Part shown: positions 48,527 through 60,546 of the stretch, one piece after another
Layout of the letters: each line of letters begins with the position of its first letter
Numbering within the stretch: position 1 is the stretch's first letter
Assembly (NCBI GenBank): GCA_037957365.1
Contig: JARHVA010000639.1
Span: 1,511,001-1,575,000, forward strand
DNA from: Torreya grandis
Lineage: Eukaryota > Streptophyta > Pinopsida > Cupressales > Taxaceae
Direction: 5' to 3'
DNA length: 64,000 nt
Notes under the pieces: generated by a model
Told to the model about the DNA's origin: nothing
The model's input: only the letters and a program-made list of their open reading frames with translations
The model's database searches: none
Made by a program: the position numbers and the translations under genes

Positions 48527-49100
48527 GTGTGGAACATGCTTGGGAAGGATTTCCCCAAAGGAAAATATTTTTCATGTGTAAAATTATCATAAGTAATTAT
48601 GCTAATTATATTTTTCAATGGTTTCCATTCTAATATTTAGTAATGGTAATCACCTATATCAATATTTTTTTTAAGAAATAAGGATCCCTATCAATTTTGT
48701 TTGAATTTATTTTTATGTTTTTAATATATATTTGTATTATTTTGGTTTTCCTTTAATACCAGATCACCAAAAAGGAATTTGGGTCATGACTTGCTTAGTT
48801 TTTTAGAATTCCTCTTTATATATATTTCATAAACTCAAATATGTTATGTATCATGTATGTGTTCATCATCAAACATTTCCATAATTTTCATTGATAATTC
48901 CTTTAAGTGAGACAAATAGTGAAGGAATATCGAATTCTAGTAGGAAAACTTCTTTTAGACCATATACTAAATAATAAGTTTACTCATATTTATGTGAACA
49001 TTATTTTTAATAATCCCATAAGGTGTATATGATTTTATTGAGCTAATATTCACCATGTTTAGAAACTATTTTAATTAATATGTAACAACTTATTTATTTT

Positions 49101-50348
49101 TGTAGACACATATATTAATATTTATTGCTATAACAATGTACTTGTGACTATCCTCTTATATGTGCTTAATTCATGCTAATTCCATGGTCTTTTATCACCA
49201 TTCATTCCCTTCTATGTGATGACATGTACCTCTAAGCACCTAATGATTACTAAATTTTTCTATTCCTCCTTCCAAATAAGCTAAGCTCATCCCTAGACTG
49301 ATCCACACTTCCAACTTAACTATATTTGCTCCATAGAAAAGGTTGTTCCTTTAAAATAATCACACTCAACAATAGTGTCATAAAATATCATCCATATCCT
49401 CCCACCAAATAATGGCTAGTTTTTAAAATTAAAATTCATCAAATGGGTCATCTCACACATTTTTCAACTCACATTTGAAGTAATTACAAAATTTTCACTA
49501 TAAATCTATAATTTTTACAATTTGTTCACTAGAGGATGGTATGATTGAAAAACACCAGGATATCTAATTGCATATTGATATAAAAACATCTATTCTTACC
49601 AATTATGAGTCCACATATCCCAAGTAGCCTTGAGATGAGCCTAAATACACCTCTAAGGTCACAAGTCATTACCCAAGCACATAGCTACACTAGGATTTCA
49701 CCATCATATAAAATTACACCATTATTTCACACACACCACCATAGCATGAGAGAACTACATGGATTTTGATCCCTCTTCAGAGTGGTATGTAGGCAAAACT
49801 CAACACAAGGGGTGTTGAGGTCAATCAAAAATCCAACCACTAACTCATTTTTCCTATGTATTCCATTTATTCATCATGATCACTTAAGCTAGTGTTCCAT
49901 GTAAAGAATAATGCATATAGTGGATTCCAAATTGAATCACATGGATCCAATCACATAAATTGAACCAACATGTGAAGGTATATCTATCTATTTTTGAAAA
50001 AAAGGATAAAATCTTATCTAATATCGGTGCGTCCTATAGATGCCAACATAGGTGATATGTGTTAAAATATCATGGTATTGTCCCAAGGATATGCAAATCC
50101 CTGTGCCTGACTCATAGTCACGTCACACAAAAATACATTTAGTTTCATAATTGGAATCACAATAATGCATGTATGATTTCTAATTAAGTTATTCATCTTT
50201 GGTACTTGCCTTTTTTAATATACTTTTATATTTAGCAAGTTCCAAATCAGTTTGTGTGATTTATTTCATATTTCATTCATTCTGATTTTACTGGTCAAGT
50301 TTTTATAATTAAGATCAAAACTGCCTTTCTTCCAAATTTTATCAAACA
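49101..50348 (+). repeat. 5' LTR of element Y
   Basis: It aligns from end to end with 55337-56585 and, as reverse complement, with the split LTR of element X. Bases after it read TATTGGTAAACT; the TGG there could be a decayed primer site, but it matches nothing I recognise. Confidence 0.83.
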
Positions 50349-50499
50349 TATTGGTAAACTAATTTATTTATTGAATATTTCAAAACCCTAAATATTCATC
50401 TCTATAGGGTTTATTTCCTTCATTTTGTTATTTCTAATTTATATATTTGACTTTTCATATTTGGTAAGTTCTTTGTTAGCAATTTTTTTCCAATTTTCT

Positions 50500-52080
50500 A
50501 TTTCAAATTTTAAGCAATCTAAGAAATTTGTTTCTACTTCTCTTAGAATAACTACTAGACTAAGTAGTGTTCAAGTTTAATATCTTAAAATTATAGTTGA
50601 TAAAAATATAATGGAAAAATTAGTTAATATATTTTATGGCATGTATAAATGATAATTAAAATGGGTTCTTTCAAAGAATCCAAATGTGTAAGGTGATTTT
50701 CTAAAGATTGTTCAAGAGGAAATCAAGAGAGCATCTAAATACCAATACTCTAAACCTTATAATGATATGGGCTCCATTCTCTTATCAACATCATTAAATA
50801 CAACTTATGTACCAACATATAATATGGGGGAAACTCAAGGGGTTTAGCAGGTTAATATGCTAATTCCTAAACAATCATTTGACACGTCATAATTTGTTAA
50901 CACACATTCTATTGTAGATGCAAAATACCTCATGCAATCCCTTATATCTCTATAAACTAAGGTCTTATAAATGGTACAAAGTGATTTGAAACCTAATCAG
51001 GCACTAGGTTCATAGAATTTATTGCATACTCCATTGGCTCAACATATTTTAGCATATCCTCTAAAAAATGGTTTCATGACACCTAAGTTACATTGTATCA
51101 TGGAAAATGTGACCCTAAACAACATTTAAGAGCATTTCACATAACATTCTTGGTATATGCATCCAATGGTAGGTTGTTGCCCAAGGTATTTCCCATAAGT
51201 TTAAAAGAGTATGGTTTATGATGGTTTTATTATCTATCACATTATTCAATTCATCCATTTAATTATTTGGAATATTTGTTCCTTACATGTATCTTAATCA
51301 ACATTAGTGAAAATATTTCATGTGTTCATATTTTATAACTCAAAAAATAATCCAACAAGTCTATCATAGAATATTCTTAAGATATAATGCCATTATCCAA
51401 GATGACAAATCCTATGGAAGATAAGGAATTTCAAGACATATTCAAATACACTTTAATTCTACCTCTACATGAATCTATTATGTTTATGAATTTTACATAA
51501 TTCATAGATATATGTCACTAGTTAAGGAAAGATAAGTTCTTGGTAATGAATAAGCTAAAGAATGTAACCAATCACATTTATCATTCTCAAGAAAATAATC
51601 CAAGTGATCTACCATAAAAGATGAGACCAACTAAAAATATGAGTGATCAAAGGGAAATAATTAATTTAGTCTTTAAACCTACTCTACATATTATATTATT
51701 AGCTCCTATAAGGAGATAGTTTACCAGCTTTCTAGAATCTATCTACAAGGTGTTATAAATTTTATTTGAATATCATCTCATATCAATCCCTCTTATTAAA
51801 TAGGTTGATGTGAGTAAACCTCTTCCACAAGTATTTGATCAAATTTTTTTTTGTGGTTTTCATAGAGCACTAGGGCATACTACCATACTATAAACATATG
51901 CATGAATTTGAGACATAAGATTTAGGATTTGATAGATGAGAACATCTTTGATATGAGTATGCATATAGAAAGTACAAATGCACAACCAAGTGAGAGTAGA
52001 ATAATGAAAATATTTAGTGATCCTTTCCCTAGGCATATAAGTCAAGAAACAATAAAAAGTCAAAATTTCATTACACATAT
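50500..52080 (+). pseudogene. gag of element Y
   Basis: The N-terminal part (KKFVSTSLRITTRLSSVQV at 50521) is shared with element X. A middle block near 50800-51060 reads QSDLKPNQALGS and HTPLAQHILAYPL. The gag core is frameshifted but recognisable at about 51080-51290 (LRWFYYL-like and SIHSF-like words in different frames). Past 51300 only short fragments are left. Many stops and frameshifts make it a clear pseudogene. It is Tat/Athila-like in general look; the lineage is uncertain. Confidence 0.6.
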
Positions 52081-52134
52081 ACTACACATCATCCACCATA
52101 TTATTATCATCTTCATACTGAGGCAAAACATCCT

Positions 52135-52990
52135 TTGAATAGCATAATTGGTACATATCATGTTTTTGTGCCATCTAGACCACTTTTCACATTCGAAGAG
52201 AATGAGATAATTGAATATGATTTTTATTTTCACTCTTTATTAATTCAAATTTACATTGATCATCAACATATACAGAGTGTCATGGTTGATAATTATCTAA
52301 GTGTGAATATGTACATTATCACACTTCTATCTCATGTTGGATACATAGATAAGGATAAACTTCCTACAATAAAAGTAATAAATGGATTAAATAGTCATGT
52401 TCAAAGTTATATTGGTAAAATTACATTACCACTATAGATTCATCCAACACATGTGGCCACCAAGTTTACATTAATATATAATGTAGGATTATTCAATATT
52501 TTATTTCAGTCATCCTTAGATTCAATAGCTTCATCCAGTTCCTTCTGCATCACATATATGTTTGAAATACATTTTTACTAATGAGGATATCACAATTCAT
52601 GTTATTCCATATGAATACCCCCTATAACAAAAGGTTATTATTCCTACATATAATATTGTATTTAAACAACCTAAAAATGTTTAACCTACTCAAGGCATTA
52701 AAAATAAAGTGGTTAAATTTCCAAGGAGACCTATCCTTGAAAATCCATATAATTATCACTTTGTCACATATTCTAGAGAGCCACTCTCTACTCTAGCATG
52801 TCCTAAATTGATATTACAAGTTACTAAGAGTGTTCTAAAAAGGACATCAAGATAGAGTTCATACACCCCACAATGGGTTATAAAGAGTCCTATATTTCAC
52901 CATTCTAAACAACATGCACAAGATACTATAGAACATTATCATGATAGTGGTACTTATATTTTAGAGTTAGATCATTTTTTTAGATTTTGA
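52135..52990 (+). pseudogene. Retropepsin and post-protease region of element Y
   Basis: Open segment 52135-52437. IDHQHIQSVMVDNYLSVNMY aligns with the retropepsin active-site region, where the expected DTGASVN reads DNYLSVN, so the catalytic triplet is destroyed though the Asp is left. It continues DKDKLPTIKVINGLNSHVQ and GKITLPL, typical of the second half of the domain. After a stop, a frame with FNILFQSSLDSIAS and the segment to 52990 (VVKFPRRPILENPYNYHF) match the stretch that usually links protease to RT. RT itself does not follow. Confidence 0.7.
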
Positions 52991-53220
52991 GTTGAGACCA
53001 ATTACTTTATAGTAGCATGATACTTTGCATTCATGAGATGTCATGTTTCATATGTTTGATACAAGAACTATTAATTGTGAGGCTCTTATAAGTTTCATTG
53101 GTTAGTATGTTCATATTTCAATTTTCATATATTAAAAAATATGAAAAAAATATAATAAATCTCAAATCAAAGACCTATGCATGATATGTATAGCTCATTT
53201 ACATCAGTTATTTTTTACTC

Positions 53221-53316
<96 letters not shown>

Positions 53317-55320
53317 TTTTTATATCAAATATGTTGCATAAGTGTAGTTGAGTGAGTTGTAGAACATATAGGTTTTCACTTCTATATGTAGTTGCAGGTG
53401 GTGATATTGTCTCAGACCCATAAATTTTACACACATAAAACCACTATCTTCTAGATAATAACACATTACACTCATGTCTAATTTTTTTTATTAATTATCC
53501 CAATGAATATAGGCTCTAAATTTTTAGAATTCAAACTAGTCACAGGCCTAATGCAAATAGTTTATATCTCAAAAATTTCATTGGTGGCATATATTTACAC
53601 AATTTTTATCATTATATGACTATCCCTATTACTCTTACTTTAGTACATTACATTGCATTATTATTGGCTCACTTACTTTCACATTGTCATCTTACAAAAT
53701 ACCTGATTTACTAAACATCATGATGTTATAATTTCCTTATGTAGATTAATTTCACTTATTCATGCATTTTTTTGTGTTTTCTTTATTGCTTCATGTCTTT
53801 TGTGGTTTTAACTTGTTTGGCTTATGTACACTTGAACATGTCCCCTTGTATGTGGTCCCTTGGCCTTATTATGTGTTTTGTGTGATTTTAAGTGTATCAT
53901 GGCCATGACTCTTGTTTGCTCATTTTTCTAAGTTTTTTGATGACATGGTGGACATGATGCATATTATCATCCTTTTGATGTAAACATCCTCCATGAGTTT
54001 TTTTATATCAATTTTAAATACTTAATATATGATCACTATTCACTTCATGCTGAATTGCTAACATAGATCTTGACATGACATTATGTATGTTTGGATATAA
54101 TGCATCTTACATTATTATAATTCTTAGTTCATCCATGATGACGCCATGATCTCCGATATTGTCATTATTAATCTAGACTTAAATCTTATCTATAACATGA
54201 TTAATATACTTTTCCTTTATAAGATAATCTATTGTGTAGGTTTCAAAACTCACTTCAAACTATGGGATGTACATAGTGGCTTGTCTTAAAGACTAAGATG
54301 AAATAACACAATTCACAAATATAAATTTATGGGCTTTGCTCACTTATGAAATTGTATACTTATATTCTACCTAGAAATCATATTCAAACAAAAAAATCTC
54401 CATTTGGATAAGGGCATAGGATGACTATGTCCAGAACAACATGATTTCATTCCAATAGTCATAAAATATTGATTTCTAAAATTTATCAGAATCACAATCA
54501 GTTATAGGGTAGATTACAACAAGTATAGAAAATTATTTTTGATAAATACTTAGACTTTCCTCATATTTTTGTCATATTGGGGGTATCATGTGTAACATGT
54601 GTTCTAGATTATAGCAATTTTTTTCTCAAAAAATTACTTGACATTGCTTAATTATCAAAATTAGTATACCCAGATAACATATTATGGGTATGTGTGTGGT
54701 ACATGGTCACTTTAAAGATTAAATTTTCACTAATTTCCATAGAAGGAATGATAATACATATCAATCTCTATGTTGTATAAATTAGACTCTAATCATAATA
54801 TTTTTGCACCAATTTTTCACCATAAATGAATATTATTTGTCCTATAATGATTGATTCACTTTTTTGCACTAATTTTTACACCAAAATGATCTCTAAAAAT
54901 TCATACAAGGATTCCAAGCTACTCTATTACCTTAGGTTTCAATGATGTAGTCAAACAAAAACTTGAGTTCTTAAGCACACTTTCATTCCAATGAGGATTA
55001 GGGCATGCATAATCTAATCCAAGTGTTTCTAAGAATAGTAAATATCTAAGGGTAATAACCTCTATAGTCACTGATTTCACACCAAAAAAATAATAGTTTA
55101 TGTACCCGATCACATGTATTCATTCCTTTTTATTTGATTTATAAATTTTATTATCTTTCTTTCCATGTTTTATCTTAGGACTGATTTATAAATGTTTCAT
55201 TTTAGGTTTGAATGAAACATAGTTTAGTGTGTGGCCTATATTCAAGATTATTATTCATAAGTTCAATTATAATTCTTTTCCTTTTATTCTAGTAGTTTCA
55301 ATTGTTTTAATTAATAGAAT
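52991..55320 (+). other. Non-coding 3' part of element Y internal region
   Basis: About 2.3 kb where pol would be expected, but no RT, RNase H or integrase motif is visible in any plus-strand frame. It includes the (AT)n run at 53224-53312. The open frames 53222-53434 (repeat artefact) and 54919-55113 are not genes. Confidence 0.55.
53224..53312. repeat. (AT)n microsatellite, about 90 bp
   Basis: A pure run of about 44 TA units, the longest simple repeat in the window. Confidence 0.97.
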
Positions 55321-55336
55321 AAAAGGGAGGGGGGAA
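55321..55336 (+). other. Polypurine tract of element Y
   Basis: Sixteen uninterrupted purines, AAAAGGGAGGGGGGAA, directly before the 3' LTR. It is the best preserved such site in the window. Confidence 0.85.
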
Positions 55337-56585
55337 TTTAGACACATAAATTAAAATTTATTTCTAAAAAAATACACTTGTGACCATCCCCTTATGAACA
55401 CTTCGCTCATGCCAATTCTACAGTCCTTAACCACCATTCCTTCACTTCTATGTGGATGACCTATAACTCCAAGAAACTGATGGTTACTAAATGTTCCTAT
55501 TCCTCGTTCCAAATATCCTATGCTCATCTATGGTCTAACACACAATTCCATCTTAACTTCCTTTTCTCCTCAGACAAGACCACTCCTTTAGGACAATCCC
55601 ACTCACTGGTAGTGACTGAATCTGCCAGCCACCTCTTCCCACCAAATAGTGGCTAGGTGTTAAAATTCTAATTCACCTAATAAATCATACTATGAATCTT
55701 ATAATTTACATTTAAAGTAAATCCAAAATGATCACTATAAAGACAAATTTTCTAATCATTTATTCACTAGAATCTAATATTATTGAAAAACACTAAGATA
55801 TCTAACTGCACATTGAGAGGAAAGCATATATTCTTTCCCATTCTAATTCGACATAACCCAATTAATCTTGAGCTAAGTATAAATATACTCTAGGGTCATA
55901 ATTCATTATAAAATCACATAACTACACTAGTATTTCAAAATAATATAACATAAAACTAGTATTTCACACACACCATTATAGTATGGAATAACTACACAGA
56001 GTTTGATCCCTCTTCAAAGTATTGGTTTGTAGGAAGTGCTCAGCATAGGGGGTGTTGAGTTCAAGAACAACTTCAACCACTAACCCATTTTCCCAAAAGT
56101 TTCCAATTTTTCATAATTATCTATTGAGTTAGGGTTCCAAGTGAATAACAGGTCATATAATTGCTTCCATATTTAATTACACATATCTGATCACATAAAT
56201 AAGAACAACAATGAAGGTACATCAATCTATTTTTTTCAAAAAGTTAAAACTTTATTGGATGTTATCTTACCCTATAGATTTTATCATAGGCCAACCATGT
56301 ACAAATAATGTGGACTTATCCCAGGCATATGCAAATCATTATTCATGATTCATAATTACCTCACATAGCCATACATTTAGTTTCATGATTGTAGTCATAG
56401 TCCTACATGTCTATTTTCCAACTAAGTTATTCCTCTTTGATATTTTCCCTTTTTAACATGCTTCTATATTTATCAAGTTATAAATTATTTTGTGTGATTT
56501 ATTTCATGTTATAATCATTGTTATTTTACTTATCAATTTATGTAATTAAGATTAAAACTCTCTTAATCCAAAATCTGATCAAACA
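55337..56585 (+). repeat. 3' LTR of element Y
   Basis: Partner of 49101-50348, immediately after the polypurine tract. The open frame at 55450-55656 is chance. Confidence 0.83.
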
Positions 56586-56590
56586 ATTTG

Positions 56591-58690
56591 TGGCCTCAAT
56601 GTGATCATTTCCCTATGGGTAGGTATGTAAAATGTGTGTCAATTTTTTTACTTGGTATTAAACTTATTTTACACCTAAGAGATATAAAATATGGGGATTA
56701 TGAAATAATTTATATAATTTAAAATATGGGAATTAATATATTGATCTAAATTTAAATTGATTAAAAAATATTATACATAATTAATTTAGATAGGACAAAG
56801 CAAGAGAGGAATGATGCCCTTTTCCAATTATACATGTCTATTACTCACATAATTTGTCACTTAAGTAGGAAATTCTTTGTATGTGGTTTTTTAAACAATC
56901 ACATTAGAAATAGGAGTTTAAAACTTTCTTAGATGCTACGAGAAAGGTTAGACACTTATATCAAGTGCCACTATCAGGGATTACTTGTACTGTCCCTATA
57001 CATAATTGGGGTTTGATATCATTATGATTTACTTTAATACACCTATAATTTTATTATTTTTGTGTGCACCTATACGATATTGTGTTTAATGTCACATATA
57101 TTTTTTCATCCATCCAAACCCTAATTATGCATTTGACCATAATATCCCCTTAAAAATGTGATAATATTTTGGATTGGACTAATCCCATCCTCTCCCTTAT
57201 GAATATATAAGTGTTTCCTACATTATAATACTTTGAGGATGCCTCAAAACACATGTAGTTATTGAAAAATATAAAATTCAGTTTTATATTTTGACCTTTG
57301 ATTCTTGTTACCATATAAATTTGACTCATGAATTCATATTCTATCTATAGACTACTCTAAGGTTATTCCTTGAAAGTTTTGAGATCTGTGTATGTTTTTT
57401 GATATTTTTCACAAGTGAGTGTTAGGTATTTTCTCAATGATAATCAAGTGTGATAAGTGAATAATAACCTTAGGGGTGATTTCTATTTATATGTGAATCT
57501 TCTTAAATTCTCACTATGACTGACCTATGAAGCATGTGTATGTTAGCCTAATGGATACTTCCCAATTTGAAATATAGCCATTGAAGGATCCTAGACATTG
57601 TTGATAGAGAGCAACAACTATGGTGATTGATAATATCTAGTATTAATAGTGTTATCTTGAAAGTGTAAATCAGAGATCTAAACTATGGATATGGTCTATC
57701 TAGGATTATAGAAAGTTCATGTATAGACTCAACTAACACTTAATAAATGTATCTAGTGATTAAAGGTGGATAAGATAACATATGGTTATATGGATAGAGG
57801 GAAAGTATGCTCAAAAGTAAATTATATATGAAATGTCAAGCTTGTCAAAGTTGATGTTTCCATATATCTAAAGATTGAATTTAGTTGTCATCTATGACCA
57901 ATTTTTAATATAGTATTGAAAATAATAAAAGAAGTGAATTTAGTACATGTGTTAACAACAATCAGTGTTGATGGGTACAACTAGAATGTATCATTTTCTC
58001 CACATTTTAGATTCTTAAATTTGGGTTTATATTTTAAACAAGTATTGTACACTTGAAAAATATATCTTAGAGCTTTACCCTTTAGGTTGACTTTCTTTAC
58101 AGCCAAAAGGTTTATATTCACCACCTCCTGGGGTCTAATTACTTATTTCTTATCCAACCTTGATTATTATTAAATATATCACCTATAACCACATAATGCA
58201 TAAAATATGATATATATCCTTCACTATAAATTACATAAACTTAAAAACTTTCCTCCTTCCTAGACAATTATGTTTAGAGAAAGATAATAGCATCAACAAT
58301 GTTGTCATTACTACAATTAAAGAGTCCCTACCCAAAAAACACTAAAATTTGTAAATATTTAAATGTGTATATGTTGGGCTAAAAATTTGACCAACCCTTT
58401 TGTGAGGATCATTTCAAATAACTAATATAAATATATATCAAAGCCTACTCATTAATCAAATAACAAGACAATAGACAATCACCTCTCAAGATTAGACATA
58501 CTACTAAACTTCAAAGTGTAGAAATCAGTTATTATACCCTATACATCCTACATATTAATCATAGGATTAGTCATAATATAGGTCTAAAGCACTCAAAATA
58601 TATTCCATGAGCTGTATTTGTCAAGTTACAAGCTAGATCATTACATACATTCACATATATCATTCTAAACTATTGTTCCCACACATAAAA
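56591..58690. other. Unassigned AT-rich region
   Basis: No gene is recognised. It begins after the presumed target duplication of element Y. A TATA-like GAATATATAAG at about 57201 with a pyrimidine-rich context could belong to an old LTR, but no partner was found. Confidence 0.35.
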
Positions 58691-58699
58691 ACACATAGA

Positions 58700-59030
58700 G
58701 GATAAATACATAAGTTTGAGGCCCTCCTTAAAGTATTAGATATGTAGGTAGTGTTCATTTATAGAGGGGCCTTTTAGGTCAGCTCAATGCAGTGACCCTA
58801 CTAACCCATTTTTTGGAAAGGTGATACTAACCTAAGGTGAAAATCTAGGGTTTGAGATATACACATTGATATAAATCATGTGCATAAGATCCAAATTCAT
58901 CAAAAACTACAACAAAAAACTATAAATACCAAGGTGATCACATATTGATACAAAAAATATTCTATATAGGATAGTTGTGCCAAGATTCAGGTAGTAGTGT
59001 TAATGCACGCATGGGCCTCTTTTAGTATCC
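58700..59030 (+). repeat. LTR fragment related to the X/Y family
   Basis: It shows the same order of blocks as the Y LTR: CCTCCTTAAAGTATTAGATATGTAGG, then AGGTCAGCTC, TAACCCATTTTTTGGAAAGG and an AGGGTTTGAG-like segment. It is more diverged than X or Y. It ends where the minus-strand RNase H remnant begins, so it marks the truncation point of that pseudogene. Confidence 0.45.
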
Positions 59031-59560
59031 TTCCTTGTTCATAAGTGAGAAATATATTTTGGAAATATCTCAACATAGAATAAATGACCACTTGGAAAAC
59101 TATCATCAATGGCACCTTGGTCTTTCCCATTGTTAATTTGAGATAAGTAACCCAGCCCATGGTTACATTTGTCTAGTTTTACTATGATAGTAAATTCAAA
59201 TTCTTCAAAGAGAATCATGTGTGTGTGTGTGTGTGTGTGTGTAGCCTTGTAACACAAGTCTATTCAATAGGTACTTCAATGGTTGATGATTTATATAGAA
59301 CAAAATTTAGGTAAAAATTAGGTAATGCCAAAAAACTTGAATGGAAAATATAATTGCTAATGCTCCATGTTCTGTGGTAGAGTAGTTCTACTCAGATTTA
59401 GTTAGTTCATGTCTTGCAAATGAGATCTGATGGTCTATATTATCCTAAAATAGTGATAGTACCATGCCTATTATTATTCCATAAGCATTCACATGCACAT
59501 GGAAGTTTCCAATCAGGGAATATCAATATGGGTTCATTCAATATTTTTTTTAATGTTTCA
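59030..59560 (-). pseudogene. RNase H of a Ty3 element (minus strand)
   Basis: Minus-strand frames give ISFARHELTKSE, TTEHGALAIIFSIQVFWHYL and INHQPLKYLLNRLVL. The segment 59257-59039 follows, with MILFEEFEFTIIVKLDKCNH and GLGYLSQINNGKDQGAIDDS. These match the Ty3 RNase H and the tether that precedes integrase. A (CA)n run (59217-59241) replaces the conserved stretch after the VLQG-type words and a stop breaks the first motif. Integrase is absent: the sequence changes to LTR-like DNA at about 59030. Confidence 0.75.
59217..59241. repeat. (TG)n microsatellite inside the RNase H pseudogene
   Basis: About twelve TG units. In the coding direction it reads Thr-His repeats in the middle of a conserved RNase H segment, so it is a later expansion. 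Confidence 0.92.
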
Positions 59561-59596
59561 AATTCCCCTTGGTAGTCCTTATTCCAATCTATGATC

Positions 59597-59597
<1 letters not shown>

Positions 59598-59632
<35 letters not shown>
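59598..59632. repeat. (TTA)n microsatellite between RT and RNase H
   Basis: About eleven TTA/ATT units in the RT-RNase H connection region of the minus-strand pol pseudogene. Confidence 0.92.
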
Positions 59633-59633
<1 letters not shown>

Positions 59634-59659
59634 GTAATTCCTCGATGGGTGAGCTTATC

Positions 59660-60546
59660 GTGGAATACCCTCAAATGAAATTTTTGTGGTATTTTTTGTA
59701 CCATAGTAAAGTGCAAAGTTCTTTATGCATATTTTGGGGGAAAAAATGATTATTATTGTAGTTTTCAATAAATCAATAATGATTCCTTATTTGGCTATGA
59801 TATGTCCCAAAAACATTCCAAATGGTATGAAAAACACACATTTCTTAAAACTTAGTGCAATCTGTCATTTGTGGCATCTTTCAAACATCAGCTAGTATGA
59901 CCTTTAAGAATTATGTAAACCATCCAGTCATTTGATACACCTCAATAAGGTCATGCATAAAATATTTGATTTCATTTAACATGATCCAATTTAAGACTAC
60001 GAGTGCAATATTTAAGTTGAATGGCATAACTATGTACATAAAATAGCCCCACTCTATGACAAATGTCATTTCGTGTCTATCTTGCTTGTCTATTGGGGGT
60101 AACTAGAGAATGCATCTATAAAATAATGTGTTTTGTGACCCACAATGTTCTCCAAGACTTATTAAATAAATGTGTTAGGAAATTCATCATAAATACATGC
60201 CTTATTAAGCTCTAAAAAATCTACACAAATCCTTATTTCTCTAGTTTTCTTGTTTTGGACCACCATTTGGATGAACCACTCTGCATATTCCACTGGTTTA
60301 ATGATCACATGGTGCACATTTTGTCTATTTTTGTTTGAATTTTATTTTCATATTTGTATTCAATCAATATGGTCCCTTTATAATGAGTTTGTTCTCTAGT
60401 TTTAGTTGAATTTCCATGATCCTAAGTTCTAGGTTTATACCACATAGTTCTATAAATTTATTTGGGAATATGTATTTATACTTGTTTAGTAACTTAGATA
60501 TTTTCAAAATAGTAGAATCATCCCAATAATCATCTATTTTGGCCAA
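59660..60546 (-). pseudogene. Reverse transcriptase of a Ty3 element (minus strand)
   Basis: It starts with the open segment 60546-60364 (DDYWDDSTILKISKLLNKYK, then YIFPNKFIELCGI), the usual N-terminal lead-in of Ty3 RT. After a frameshift comes EYAEWFIQMVVQNKKTREIR, then ICVDFLELNKACIYDEFPN (fingers/palm), a frameshifted DAFSSYPQ and, near the end, LSFKKCVFFIPFGMFLGHII (primer grip/thumb). The catalytic YxDD position near 59923-59950 reads VYQMTGW, so the active site is gone. Upstream and downstream domains lie on the same strand in normal order (protease, RT, RNase H). Confidence 0.82.

Larger units (their letters stand above)
45179..49100. other. Unassigned AT-rich region between elements X and Y
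   Basis: No gene or complete element is recognised. It contains a (TA)n microsatellite at 47703-47736 and a short direct repeat around TTTTGATAGGTGT (about 46231 and 46282). A (GT)n run lies at 48498-48526. The open frames 47152-47334, 47993-48271, 48032-48250 and 48291-48590 have no motif. Confidence 0.4.
49101..56585 (+). mobile_element. Pol-less Ty3-type element Y (gag-protease only)
   Basis: LTRs at 49101-50348 (1248 bp) and 55337-56585 (1249 bp) enclose a 4.99-kb internal region. The left LTR starts TGTAGACACA; the right one reads TTTAGACACA there. Both end CAAACA. A perfect 16-base purine tract (AAAAGGGAGGGGGGAA, 55321-55336) abuts the 3' LTR. ATTTT before and ATTTG after the element are a probable target duplication with one change. 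Gag and protease remnants lie at about 50500-52990 on the plus strand. From 53000 to the polypurine tract no RT, RNase H or integrase is seen. A second, broken copy of the family lies in inverted orientation at 37783-45178. Confidence 0.85.

Noticed and set aside
48291..48590. 99-codon minus-strand open frame with Thr-His repeats
   Set aside because: It spans a (GT)n microsatellite and shows no protein motif elsewhere.
53222..53434. 70-codon open frame rich in Tyr-Ile repeats
   Set aside because: It is a translation of the (AT)n microsatellite.
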